Source: Mytilus galloprovincialis (Eukaryota > Mollusca > Bivalvia > Mytilida > Mytilidae). Taken from it: a DNA stretch of 64,000 bases. Of the stretch, positions 1 to 12,890 are shown one piece after another. The stretch is taken from the NCBI RefSeq assembly GCF_965363235.1, contig NC_134845.1:11842101-11906100 (forward strand), read 5' to 3'. The stretch's first letter is position 1. Every line of letters begins with the position of its first letter. The notes below the pieces were generated by a model that saw only the letters and a program-made list of their open reading frames with translations, made no database searches and had not been told where the DNA came from. The translations under genes were made by a program, and so were the position numbers.

Positions 1-615
1 TTACACGTCAGGAATATGACATTTTGTCCTTTCGTTTGAGATGTTTGAGCTTTTGATTTTGCCATTTGATTAAGGACTTTCCGTGTTAAATTTTCCTCCT
101 ATTGAAAACTGAACTTTTTGAAAATTTGACTTTTGGATTTACTTTTGAAAATATAGATAAGTATCCTTGTATAATAAATCAACTATTATTTGCACAGCTC
201 TGCACACGGTCCTCCTTACCTGACAGTTTAATATAACGAGTGTTGGCATGCAGCATACTGTATAAATATAAATGTAACATAGATACCGTTAGCGCAAGCT
301 TTGTTTATAGTGTGATAGCTAAGCAAAAAATTGTCAACAAACTCAACTGATCTACCGCATTTTTAGTTATGGGATACTTTCATTGTCCCATTTATCCCTC
401 CAGCGCAACGTGTCTTTTAAATTAAGCGGACTTGGTCATAAGACATATTTTAAAATACTTCCTACCGATATTGATGCATGCTCAAATCTAGTCAAACTAA
501 ATCAAACGTAAAACCCTATACAAGAGTATTACTACTAACAATCTCACACTCTATATTGTTAATGAATAAGTGTTATCAACGTTTTTTTTTAAATCCATAA
601 AAGGGGTGCCAAATA
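1..615. other. Intergenic, no gene seen
   Basis: AT-rich sequence with no open frame that looks coding and no recognisable repeat before the element that starts near 618. Confidence 0.6.
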
Positions 616-617
616 AA

Positions 618-755
618 CTCCTCATAGATACCAGAACAAAATCGAGTATACGCCAGACGCGCGTTTCGTCTACAAAAGACTCATCAGTGACGCTCGAATC
701 CAAAAAAGTTGAAAAGGTTAAATAAAGTACGAAGTTGAAGAGCATTGGGGAAACG
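618..755 (+). repeat. Dispersed repeat family A, copy 1
   Basis: Carries the family core (GCCAGACGCGCGTTTCGTCT, then ACTCATCAGTGACGCTCGAA) and the downstream AAATAAAGTACGAAGTTGAA. The same order of blocks recurs, sometimes inverted, near 3.1, 7.3, 14.1, 26.1 and 28.25 kb. The minus-strand open frame across it (551-814) is a by-product of the repeat. The class of element is not known to me; no RT or transposase is visible. Confidence 0.75.
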
Positions 756-760
756 ACGCA

Positions 761-2545
761 TTCAAATTTTAAACTATATTTCAATGAAGAACAAATAACA
801 GCCACAAATAACAACCCGAATTAAATTCTGTTTATATTTGAGAGTAATCTCAAACAATGTTTTGCTTGCCAATTTCTATAATATGTATAAATTACATAAC
901 ATATTTAAATCATATATTGTGAGGAATGATTAAAACCAGCGTGGTCGAAAATTAATGATAAGTAATTCAATAAGTATATATTTGTTTTGATTTTTCGTGA
1001 TAAATGATATGTATTTGACACATACTAAAATGGTTTTTTTTTCATAAAATGTATACAAATATTATCAAATACTACATAGTTTAGCAACGCATAACAATAT
1101 TAGTTCATTCAACGTTACTTCACGTTAGTAACATCATTCAAATATGAAAATAATTCCTTATAACTGCATGTCTATAATATCGTAGACAAATAATGATATG
1201 TTTCATCTGTTTATATCTATTACTACCAACGTTATACCCAGAATATCTTTATTATTTATTATAGGTCAAAATAAGTCTAAAACAATTCAGGCGATCCTAT
1301 GCCATGCTGTATCTTTTTATCTTCAACGTCTGTTTTTTATAACCCTTTGTCACCTTGTTACTGTCTCCTATTTTCAAATGTATATCATTACCACGGAAAT
1401 ATGCTTTTCAGTTGTTTTAAAATGTCTCGGTAATGAAAAAAAAAATAACACGCATATCAAATATACCAGTAAGCTCTCATAGGTGTAATAAAAGTGTAAA
1501 ATAACGTATATTAGAAATAAAATATACAACGCATGATTGAGTTGCCATTAAAATAACTTTATCATTGACTACAAGCAGAGTTTCTACTCTCTATCAGCGT
1601 GCTTTGATCCATCTTGTTCTATGCAAATCGCTTTCACGTGTTCGGGAACAAATAAATGAAACAATTAAGTGGGTAGAATTTGTTATATCTCGGGTGTCAG
1701 GAAGCCATTAAACTTTTAGATGCAGTGATAATATCATCCCAATTCATAATATTCCTAGACCTTGAACGTCTGTTTCACTTTTCATGTCTTTAAATTGTCA
1801 ATAATAACAGCATTAGTTACTGATTTTAAAAGTTGATCTGACTGAATTGTGTCAATTAATACTTTAATATCAAAAGTTTCAACGGTGACACCAGTTACTT
1901 GTATTTTCTGATATTTACCTGATAAGCTGTAAACATTGATGCATATAAATATATAATATTGGCATAGTTGCTTTAGGAAGATACTTTATCAACAAGAACA
2001 GCAAGCGAACTGACAATGAGAGCTGATACTTAAACTTATGAATTCCGTATCAAAAATGCAAAGTTTAGTTATTGACACGGTAACATTTTTTCTTTTGCAA
2101 CATGTTTTCTATTTTCGAATATGAAAACAAAAATGAAATTGTTAGTAAGACAGCTAGTTTGAGCGTACAAAACGTTTAGAGGTTTTTCTATTGTACGAAT
2201 GACGTCGCGTGCAATATTGATAAATATACGCGTATAAACATTTATGTTTGATGTTGATTTGATCCACTGTTATGTAACGTCCCTGCCTAATATTTTCGAG
2301 TATCAGGTCGTGTCGATGATTAGAAAGACAAATTGCCGATAAATGTTAACTATTATAATTTTATCAGAGTATGTATAGAAAGATGAAAACGCTACAAATG
2401 ATATGTGAGATAAAAAAAAAAACCCATTAAAACAACAATATTTAGAGAATAACGTTAAGTAGAAGGATGTCTTAATAATAGGTCAAGCTATAAACAGCCT
2501 CCTGAATTCGATTGCAAACAGATTAAATAGAAACAATCAGATCTG
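761..2545. other. Intergenic, no gene seen
   Basis: AT-rich sequence. The 94-codon frame at 1198-1482 has no recognisable motif and biased low-complexity composition, so I do not call it. No repeat family identified. Confidence 0.5.
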
Positions 2546-2550
2546 TTATT

Positions 2551-4314
2551 TAGGCGAGTGACATTCAGACCTAAAAAAATATTTTTAATGCACCTATCTA
2601 ACACACAGCTATATTATATATCATTCGAAAGGAAAACAATGTGTAGATTCCATTTGTCCCGGTCGTAAAATTGAAATATGGTGCATTTTTTCTTTAAATT
2701 GGGGTCAAAGGTCATTCATAAAAAATCGAAAGAATAACACTTTTGTAGTATTATTGTCTTATTTGAAGCAGCTAGTAATATAGATAATTCAAATTTTACT
2801 TTACACGATACTATGATAACGTCTCTCTGATGCTTAGTTGCCTTTCGTTCATGGTTTGGCGATAATTGACGTCATTTTGACGTTTTCACTCTGCTATAGT
2901 TAAAACGATACTTTCTACAAAAACGACGCATAATAATAAATATTTGACCTTAAATGTGTTAATATTTACTATATTTGATGGTGTGCCATGCGAAATAAAA
3001 AATCATAAAAAGCAACTAACGACAACCATAATGAATAACAAATCAATTTGAAAGATATTAGGCAAATGATCGATTGTTTACGTAAGACACGCGTTTCACC
3101 GACATAAGACTCATTGGTGACGCTCGAACCAAGTAAAACATCGAAGAATATTTAAAAACAAGTAATCCTATTTTACAAAACGGCAGTATATACCCCCTGA
3201 GGTAGAAAATTTATTGTATTTCAAATATTTATACGAAGAGTTCAAATTGTCAACTGAATGAATAGATACCCCCATATATTAAAGTATTTATAGTATGTCA
3301 ACATACAGGCTCTTGGTGTGGCCCTAGCACATACGCTATGCTTCCTCTAAAATATTGATCAAATTTGCACCATCAATAAGTCTACCGTATGCGATGGTTA
3401 AAACGGTAGGAAATTTAAATGGTGGACATATCTCACGTTCAAGTTCATGGGGAAAATATCAGATTTGACACATTTTGCGTACTTTTAGTTGCAAAACTAA
3501 AATGTGCATTGATCCATTTGAGAAAGAAGTATTTTTCAATAGTTATTCATAATCTCTGCTTTTTGTAAGTGCAAATTGACTAAGAACAATAAGATATTGG
3601 TTTTGTACCAAGAAAAACGTTGACATCTCAGCTTCTATGATCCTTTTAATTTTTTTTATATCCTGTGCATAATATTGTACCAAAAAAATGCGTTCATGGT
3701 TATCCATACTCTTTTTCGAAGCGTTTAGGTCCGTTAACTTAAGGGAAATTAACAGAGAAAGCGATTTCGGAAATTTGATTGAAAAGGATGAGTGTGTAAA
3801 AACGTATAAAATTCAGAATAATAGAGTGATAACGATATGTATTAAACAAGTAATGAACTTTTGAATGATACGAACATCATATATTTGGGTTTCAAGCCGA
3901 AAATATCTAAGAAATGAAAAAAAAATATGAAAATTGGCACCATTTTTATAAAAAATTCCAAAATTGTTACAAAAAGCTTCTTTTTTTCTTGCAAAAATTA
4001 CTTCTTTTATTTTTGAAAAGCATTTTTTTATACATTGACATGTTAAACGTACATAATTTTTGCATTGTGACAACAGAAAATAAATCTACATGTTAATTTT
4101 TCATTCTTCAATACTGTTGGTCATTTTTCAATTTGGAATTATTTCTCGATTTTAATTCAAGTTTTACAAAAGTTGCACCGTACGAATTTTTTACGAACGA
4201 CCAAAAAAGGAAGTTCATATATTATACTATAACATATAAAAAAATCAGCTGTGTGTTAGTTGGGTGCATTAAAGTCATTAACTAAGCGTCTTTTCTGAAA
4301 ATGTCACTCGCCTA
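2551..4314. mobile_element. Element G: 1.76 kb inverted-repeat DNA element
   Basis: The two ends are inverted copies. The left end reads TTAGGCGAGTGACATTCAGA and then, after a variable spacer, TTTAATGCACC and CTAACACACAGCT. The right end, read on the minus strand, gives TTAGGCGAGTGACATTTTCA and the same two later blocks. The arms are about 65-80 bp. The interior has no transposase-like frame; the minus frame at 3813-4073 is Lys/Phe-rich without motifs. The target duplication is ambiguous because the termini are symmetrical: TA with ends at GGCGAG, or ATT with ends at TAGGCG. This is most likely a non-autonomous cut-and-paste element. A family A copy lies inside it. Confidence 0.7.
3070..3240 (+). 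repeat. Dispersed repeat family A, copy 2 (diverged)
   Basis: ACACGCGTTTCACCGACATA and ACTCATTGGTGACGCTCGAA match the family core with several changes. A later CCCTGAGGTAGAAAA block matches the distal part seen near 7230. It lies inside element G, so it is either a later insertion or part of that element. Confidence 0.6.
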
Positions 4315-4316
4315 AT

Positions 4317-7215
4317 TGGAACAAGTAACAAAATATTCTCAAAATATTTAAATTGTGTTAAGAAGTTAGTCAAATTTCAAAACTAAATACCTTGTTAAGA
4401 CACAGCATTAGTTGTTTCCCATTAACTCATACATAACTAAAGAACGAAATACTAGTATATCAAAGAGACAATCACGAGTCAAATATATGCCAGTACCAAA
4501 AAAAAAAATACAAAAAAAAATAAACATTTATCTATAGATTCAGAAAAGCACTACGATGTTTGAAATGTGCAATTCAGTCTACTAATAATAGGTCGATACA
4601 ACTGCTGATACACTGTTGCTCCCCGATGGTATCATAAGGTCATGTCGGTGATGATTTAATTAATAACATATTTTGTTTTCAAATTACATTTTGATAAATT
4701 TAGAAATTATTACAAAAGTAAGGTTGATTTTTTAGGATACAACTATATTTGAATTCCATTATAACACATATTGATTATTGATATCAACCGTAAGAATAAC
4801 TGATTTTGACAAACAAAAATCTATTTTTAATAATTATAACTTACAATTATTACATTTTTAATGGGCCTCACTTGAATTTAAATAGTCCAATTGTAATGTC
4901 GTAAAGGACGAATGAATGACAGTGGAACCATTTAGAATATAATCAGGTCTTTCTTATCTAATAAAACATAGAAATGACCTTATTTGGCAACAATGACATC
5001 CAATTATATATTTTGGCTCGACCGTACCGTATGACGGTGAAGTGAGAATCACAAGGTATGCGAATAAAATTCAAGCCAAACGCCTTTATAAAACAATTAA
5101 CCTATAAATTAATTCATTTCAGAAAGAAGAAAAAACAGGTTTCTAATAAAACAACAATGTCTGTTAATAACTATATAATAATTACAAAGTCTACAGCATC
5201 CGATACCACACAGTCATAAAAAAAACGCTATAAAATGAGTGAACAGGCGATGAACCGGATGTCAACTAACATTATAAACACTATTCTTTTAATATAAAGG
5301 GCAGACAACAACATTTTATGTATGTAGGCTTATCATGCAAAATGATTGATCAAATATTGTTTTGTTTCTGAATCTGATTACTATGTAAGTTTTGTACTTC
5401 GTTAATGCATTATTTATGTTTTCTAATAGAGTTGAATTTAAAATCTGTTGTGGATGTGCATCGCAGTAGATCTACTGATCAAAATTATGCAGGGACATTT
5501 TAAATGAAATAGATGTATTTTGCAATGTTCTGCCAACTTCAAAGTGAGTTTCGTAATAAATGATTTCTGAATTCTTATCTAGAACAAATATGAAATGATG
5601 TTAAAACTAATTATTCAGATTGACCACTTATATATCTATTCATCTCTATATCGATCGATATATCGATCTGTCAGTCTGTCGATCTTTCATTCAATCGATG
5701 GATTTGTTCCTAACAATCGTGTATGTGTGTCGTGTTCATAAAAAGAAGAAAAAAAAATTTAATGGAGAAAATTGTTTTGAAACTATAATCATTTGTACAA
5801 ATATTTCGTGTGTCAGAAATTATTTTCCCTTGATTGATTGTCCGGTGGTAAAACTGTATTGTTTTACATGTTGTGTAATACGAATTATTAGCAGAATAGC
5901 TCGGACTGAGTGTTCTAGACAAACCTTTTATTTGTTTTTAATTTCCGGTTTACTATACCATTTATACTTAAATGACAACATAACAACGACAAAACCTCCT
6001 TGGGATATTATCAAATTAGATGATAACGATTTTATGTTTCGTTTTAGCAACCAGCTTGTGTACCTAAGCGTTGCATCCGATGTTATTGCTTCATATATGA
6101 TGGATTGATACCGCAATAACATGCATCGAATCCATGTAACTTTCAGAGTCATATAATTTAATGCTTAGTAAGCATGGCAAAGATAAAAATATAGTCCCAT
6201 AAAATGAAAACACTAAAACAATCAGAAGATTTTAATAGTTGTCTGGTCATGTATAACGGTGTGAAATCATTTCGAAAGAGCATGCAACTATAACATAAAA
6301 ATTGTTACAATTGGGTGACAAATAATCTAATATACGTTGTTTTTAAGAAAGTCCAGTGAGATCAACAAGGATTTATAACCTGATGATTGAAGTTGAAATT
6401 CAATGTCCAATGTAGCCAATCAGTAAAATAATGTTCAAAAGTAAAATCTGTTAAGGACAAGCTTAAGGTACAGTGTTACTATGTATACAGAGTTATGACC
6501 TATTCAATTGGGTAACACAAATACTCATCTGTATATTTTCCTAGGCTTTTGGGTCTCCTTGCTCAAACTCAAAGATATTGTAGGACGAAAAAAAAATAAG
6601 AATGATAAGATTAACTTTTACAAGAAGCAATAAAAGTCGAATATTAGAACGTCAAGGATGTAGAAATATCAAAAAGGTTGAATAGCTATATGACCAAATA
6701 GGACATAGAACAAAAGCCGAATCTGTGTAGGGTAAATTTTCCTGAGGGAGTTGAAATTTTTGTTCAAGAAATGTTTCGTAATGATCGAAACAGTACTGAT
6801 GAATTCATAGTAGGATTGCAAATTTTGAATGCTTCACTATTGTTTGTTTTCAGTTGAGGATTTAGGACGTATCTTATTGATTGACTATATATTATTGACC
6901 CTTATAGTTTTAACTTAAAATCCTCGGAAATATTTGACTAAGGATATAACATTTCGGATCTTGATTTTTCTCTGGTATTGAATTTCTAATAGCGGATTTC
7001 AATTTTGATTCAAAATAAAGAATTTCGAGATTCGAAGTTCATGTTTTAGATAATAAATCTCTAATTTTTAATCATAATGACACTTGAATGATTATTGGTG
7101 AGCTTCTTGCTTGACCGACATTAATAACAGAGTCAAACATTTGCCTGTATGCTGTTTCATATCTAGATCACTTCATCAATGTTTTTTTTTTAAGTTTGGA
7201 TAAAATGAGAATTTA
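4317..7215. other. Intergenic, no gene accepted
   Basis: Holds a short ATCGATC-rich simple stretch (about 5636-5700) and a 162-codon frame at 5620-6108 that begins in it and has no recognisable domain. About 60 bp near 5790-5850 resemble 9832-9895 (TTTGTACAAATATTT and GTCCGSTGGTAAAACT), so part of this interval is an old dispersed repeat. Confidence 0.5.
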
Positions 7216-7219
7216 TTTG

Positions 7220-7412
7220 AAAACAAAACCATCCTTCTACCTCAGGAACAGATTACCTTAGCTGTATTTGCCAAAACTTTTAGGAATGTTTGGTCCTCAA
7301 TGCTCTTTAACTTCGTACTTTATTTGGCCTTTTTAAGATGTGTTTTATTCGAGCGTCACTGATGAGTCGTCTGGCGTAAATAGAAAATTTCAATCCTGGT
7401 ATCATGATGAGT
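7220..7412 (-). repeat. Dispersed repeat family A, copy 3 (inverted)
   Basis: Read on the minus strand it gives TTACGCCAGACGACTCATCA, GTGACGCTCG, AAATAAAGTACGAAGTT, GAGCATTGAGGACCAAACAT and CTGAGGTAGAAGG. It is the most complete copy of the distal half of the family in this window. Confidence 0.75.
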
Positions 7413-7771
7413 TAATCTGCAATTTTTTGTTTATTTCAGTTCTTCGATGTTCTCTGTTCTGTCCTATTTCATGAACAAACTTCATTTGATATTGCCAATG
7501 TTCCCATCTCATCTAACCAATAAATAAAAAAACAGACAATGATGATAAAGGATCCCTGACGTGTAGTAAACCATCGTGTTTAATTCTGTTATCTGTTAAT
7601 ACGTTAAAGGCATAATCTATTACGATTTGTGTCTTAACAATCATATACATGTATTTATTCGATATGCTGAATATTTTTATATGACATGTGCTTATCGTCT
7701 GATCATCAAAATATCAATGTTTAGTTAACACTGGTTAAGTGATGTCTTATATAAAATGTTGATATAAAAAC

Positions 7772-8090
7772 GAAGATGTGGTATGATTGCCAATGAGACA
7801 AATCTCCACAGGAGATCAACATGACACAGAAATTTACAACTATAGAGCACCGTACGGCCTTCAACAATAAGCAAAGCCCATACGACATAGTCAGCTATAA
7901 AAGGCCCCGAAATGACAATGTAAAATAATTCAAACGAGAAAACTAACGGCCTTATTTATTTTTAAAAATGAACGAAAAACAAATATGTAACATAAACCAA
8001 CGACAACCACTGAATTACAGGCTCATGACTTTGGACAGGCACATACATATAAAATGTGGCGGGGTTAAACATGTTAGCGGGATAGTTTGT
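7772..8090 (+). repeat. Mussel-type dispersed repeat family B, near full length
   Basis: Starts GAAGATGTGGTATGATTGCC and continues through CAATGAGACAAATCTCCAC, ACGGCCTTCAACAA, AAAAGGCCCCGAAATGACAA, AACTAACGGCC and TGAATTACAGGCTC to TGTGGCGGGGTTAAACATGT. About a dozen full or partial copies on both strands occur in this window, which identifies the family. The length and lack of coding suggest a SINE or a retroelement tail. The 67-codon frame at 7968-8171 is only a product of the repeat. Confidence 0.85.
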
Positions 8091-9960
8091 ATTATTGGCA
8101 TCGAATTGAAAGAACTGTGTATGCTAACGTGGCACATTCAATATCCACGAAGGTCTGCAGTCGGTTTTTGAATTTGTTTCATTCTTTTTGAACCGATTTA
8201 CTTGTATCTACATTTAGAAGAAATCATAACTGTTATTATGTCTTGAAGTATTTTTCTTTTTCAAATAATCAATTTTAATATGACACACAGGAGTTGAAGT
8301 GATACTGGTTTTAAACTAAACTGTCACTGCTGAATCAATGTTTTTGGGGTTTGTTTTTTTTTTTTTTAGATTTTTATATATTTCTGTTCAAGCATTATTG
8401 ATAAGTTTAAATGTAAACACTGACTTACTGATATGTTTATGTTTAGATATAACTTATTAATTCATTTCAGATTATTTAACATTTATGATATTCAAAACGT
8501 CTAGCTCATTTTACAGCTACGATAAAAGAAAACAAGTCGTAGTTATAAAATGTTTCCCATGGTGATCCATATTTGTTATACACTTCATATCATAAAACAT
8601 CGATCTATGCGAGGTCATATACACTTCTTCAGAAAAAGGAAACTAAACACTTAGTTAAAATTAATTTTTTTCATTATTAATTTGAAATTTCAGGAAGTTA
8701 CGCAGCCTGGCCGTTAAGATTGCTGGTTTTATTACCTCTGGCGTGACTGATGATCTTTGGTTGCCTTGACACAATGAGGTTGGTATTTAATTAAAATTCC
8801 TTAATTATTGCTGCAAACCCCTAGAGTGTTATTTATCTAACCGACCCTATCCATATCTTAATTTCAAGGTTATTTGGTTCATTCTTTATATAAACAGCTT
8901 TAAAATGATTATACAAACAAAATATGTACATATAAGGAAGCTGGCTTGTCATGTTTTAGAATTTTGGTCAGACTTTCGGAATCCTCTGGTTTTATCCATT
9001 GGAATGCATAAGCAACTTTTGCCCGGTGACCCCCATTTTTCCTTTTATAATTCTTTTCCATGTATAGTTTTAAGCTGTCTGTTAAAGTCTTTTAAAATTT
9101 TAATTACTTTTTAATAGTTTTTGCGGACTTTAACTTGTCAATGATAAAGCTATGAAAAGTCAAGAGAGAATATTTCCCGCCAAAATTTCAATGGCTTATA
9201 TATCGAAAACGAGCACGGCGACCTATATATTTTTTTTTTGCTCTATGGATTCCTTTATTAATCCCCTATCAATATAAACTAGTCTTTTGAAAAGTTAATT
9301 ACTTTGAATCTGAGAAGCGAACTTAAAGTGATGCATGTGTTACAGAAAGTGATAATAAAATGACATTTTTAGATGTCTTCGATCTGAGCAAAACGTTGCA
9401 TAAGAAATTGTCTTCCTGTAAAGTGATTTTATTTCTTGTAAGTAGTTATTTTGACTCTAGCGAATATCTTATCTCATTGGTCATATACTACCATTCTTCA
9501 ATTTTCACATTTTGGAGTACTTGTAGATTGGTTACTTATGTCTCTTGTGTATTTGCCCTTTGCCTTTTGCTGGTTCTGTGTATGTGCTTAATACCTAATG
9601 ATTAGTCAAGTCTTTGAATACTCATTGTTATATTTTGTTTGTATGTGGGACTGTTATTCATATACTTATTTGAGATTATTAAATTCATTTTTATTTGATT
9701 TATATTATATTCATTGTGTCAATTATCAAAATCATTGTAATAAATTACTTTTCTCATCATGGGCCCTTTGATTGAAATATAATATCTTATGATGAAAACT
9801 TTTTATTAGAGACAAATTGTGTTTAAGCTATATATGATTTGTACAAATATTTGTATGTCAGAAACTATTTTCTTAGGTTGAGTGTCCGCTGGTAAAACTC
9901 AGCTGGTTTATATGAGAAAGGACTTGTTAACCTCGTACAATTAAAACAAAAAAAATTGCT
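8091..9960. other. Intergenic, no gene seen
   Basis: AT-rich; the frames at 8905-9114 and 9360-9605 are short, hydrophobic and without motifs. No TIR, RT or satellite was recognised. Confidence 0.5.
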
Positions 9961-9964
9961 ATAA

Positions 9965-10930
9965 ATAACTTTTTTTAAGAAATCACAGTATACTACTTCG
10001 AACCTAAATAGGCGTGAATGAAATTTGAATACGTCAGCAACATGAATATATCAGGCCATATTAGATTAATTACACGATGCGAACAAAGTGGACAATTGAA
10101 TAAAATTAGTTACATTTCAGTGATGGATAAATTTAAAGTGATTCCGGAAACCGATGCCTCTGTAATGAATACAATGTACGCTAACGTCTCAGCAGTTGTC
10201 TTGACTAATTCATACAATGATACATATGTGTTTAACTCTAACCTATTTGGTAAGATTAGTTAAGGTTAATATATTTGTTTCCAAAATGATAATGAAACAC
10301 TAACGTACACAGTATTCATCTGAATTATTTTAAAAATTCATCAAGTTATTAACGCTACGTTCCGATTACCGATTTTACTACTTTTATGCGACTTACAATA
10401 TATCGGTTATTTTCTACTTCCGATTACATATTTCATATTTATTTGCGATCTACATTATATTGGGGTTTTTTTAACTTCAAACTGTGTTTGTTTTATTTCG
10501 TCATTGTTGGATTTATAGTTTTTACTCCCAGGAACATTCTACTTGAAACATTACTCACCAGGATTTGTGAGTTCTGTTTACAATATGTTAAGTGAACCAG
10601 ACTCTCATAACTATTTACGTGCTCTATTGATGAAAAGTTACATTTGCGCCATTACAGTTCAATTTTAACAAGTTTGAAATGTTATAGTTTAATTATTTTA
10701 ACAATGTTGAAATATTCCGAGTATTTCTGTCATAAATTACAATGAAATAAAGTTTACTTCTTTCATCATCAAAATATTGTTGAAATATGCCTTCCTAACC
10801 GAATTAATAATACCATCAGTTGGCTTAATTAATTTGATCGTCAATGTAAACGAATCAGTAAGCTCTTCTTTCTTCTCATGTTTACATTTATACCATCGAT
10901 GTATCGACCTGAGTATTGTTACCCTGTTAG
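9965..10930 (+). repeat. Diverged direct duplication, upstream copy
   Basis: Shares an ordered series of blocks with 11300-12255. These include TTCGAACCTAA, ACAAAGTGGACA, a GTGATGGATAA/GTAATGGATAA pair, GGTAAGATTA, AAGGTTAA, AAAAGTTACATTTGCGC and GTTTACATTTAT. The offset shrinks from about 1310 to 1240 bp, so the copies have accumulated indels. This copy has an open 81-codon frame (10018-10263) with an acceptor-like TTTCAG near 10118 and a donor-like GTAAGA near 10250. No protein family is recognised. Confidence 0.65.
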
Positions 10931-11299
10931 TATCATAAATGATTGTCTCATCAAATCTAGAATCGTATTTTTCTGTTAAATAATACGCAAGAGTGAGTAT
11001 TATAAGCCTATTGTCTTTAGTGAGTTCTAAGTTCAGAATGGCTTAGAATGATTACTGCTCAAAATAATATGTATTGTTCCAGTTATAAGAATTTGCTTTT
11101 ATACTAGATCCTGACACCTCATTCATGCTTAAAGGTGGGTCGAGTCTTTTGCAATTGTATCTTTTTTTCTTTTCTTTTTTTTTTTATGTTGTACGTCACT
11201 TATATCACTGTTGTGTACGCAGACTTATCGTTTCAATATCATAGATCATGAAAAAACGATTACGTCAGACCTAAGGCAGTGTAAGTGCCTCCAAGGTAC

Positions 11300-12255
11300 C
11301 AGTTCGAACCTAAGTAACCATACATGTAAATTGAATCAATCAGAAACATAAACAAACATTTTAGATAAATAATTCCTATTCAATGTCATAACATGAAGCA
11401 AAACAAAGTGGACAGATGGATACAATTAGTCTCATTCCAGTAATGGATAAGTAGAATGGTGTTTCGGGAAAGTGATGACTCTGTTGATAAATCCAGTGTA
11501 ACCTGCAGCAAAAGTCGTAAATCTTCTTCATGAAATGATATATATGTATCTACCTATTGGGTAAGATTAATTTAAGGTTAAGATATTTGTTTTGCAAACG
11601 ACAATAAAGCACTCATGGCAAGTGCAAGGAATTCATTTACATTAATTCAAAACTTCATCAAGTAATTAACCTTGTACGTTCCAATTACAGATTTTACTCA
11701 TTTTTCGTGACCTACATCATATATATTTACTTCAACCCGTGTTAGTTTTATTTTATCATTGCAATTTATAGTCGTTTATTTTTCAATCCCTAGATCATTC
11801 AACTCTCAACATTCCTAACCATAATGTGTAAGTTCTGTTTACAATATCTTAATTAAACGAAGCTCTCATCATCATCCTTAACATGCTGTATTGGCGAAAA
11901 GTTACATTTGCGCTAACATAGATTAATTTTAACTAACTTGAAATTTTAAGATACGGTATGGGTTATTTCTTTAATCAAACTAAGTGTTATTGTGTTTTTC
12001 TTTTCGTCAGTAGAAATATTGATGAATAATGTCTTCTTAACCAAATTAGTTATAGCATAAGGTTGCTTTATTCATTTGGTCTTCAATTCAACGGAGCAGT
12101 AACCTCTTCATAACATCCATGTTTACATTTATGAAATGGTGTACCGACCGTAGTATCTGTAACTTTGAATGCAAAAGTAAGTTTTGTAAATGATGCTCCA
12201 ACCGATTCAAAATGGGATGTGATTATTATAAGCCGGATATCTTTTGTAAATTTTT
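11300..12255 (+). repeat. Diverged direct duplication, downstream copy
   Basis: Partner of the segment at 9965-10930, with the same blocks in the same order. The region aligned with the open frame of the other copy is interrupted by several stops here, so if that frame was ever coding it has decayed in this copy. The interval between the copies (10931-11299) holds only AT-rich sequence with a T-rich tract near 11160. Confidence 0.65.
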
Positions 12256-12754
12256 AGTTCTTGCTACCTGCTTTTGATTTTGAGAAAGAATGGTATCTGA
12301 TTTTATTATATAAGAATTAAATAAATCAATAATTTGTCGCTTATATACAAATATAAATTTGTGTTTTCTCTTAGAAGAAGATGAAATTTAGTTACTATAA
12401 AAATGCCTCTGCAGTAAGTTGGCATTAAGATTTGACAAAATGTATGTAAGGGGACATTTTTAAATCAGGAAGAGTATTTACATGGTTTATGATTCAGGTA
12501 ATGTCTATATGGGTAGACAGCAGAAATTTGCCAATCCGCTATTGTGTGATGCCGCATGTTTCATCTTATTTCGCCATCATGAATATTTCTGACTTTCTCA
12601 CAAACAGATATTTATATTGTCTCCTTGGTATCCTGTTTTTTTAAAGTACGTCAAACTATATTATTAGAAATTTGAAAAATGAAAAAAAACGTTACTTTCA
12701 AGTTAAACATGGTGGTCGAATTTCTCTAAAAACCGCCACATTTAGACTAAGACC

Positions 12755-12890
12755 GGGGATACATTCTATATCTACGTTCATTTCCTTAGATATGGATATT
12801 TTAACACCCTTCAGTACCCTGTACACCCTTCGGCTGCGCCTCACGGTGTTAAAATATCTATATCCACTGATATGAACGTAGATAACTTAT
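12755..12890. repeat. Foldback (hairpin) element
   Basis: TATCTACGTTCATTTCC with GATATTTTAACACC on the left is mirrored by GGTGTTAAAATATC and ATATGAACGTAGATA on the right, around a centre containing CCTTCGGCTGCGCC. Arms of about 40 bp in a 135 bp unit suggest a MITE. Open frames entering it from both strands are fortuitous. Confidence 0.7.

Noticed and set aside
5620-6108. 162-codon plus frame
   Set aside because: Begins in an ATCGATC-rich simple repeat, has no recognised domain, and part of it resembles a second non-coding site at 9832-9895.
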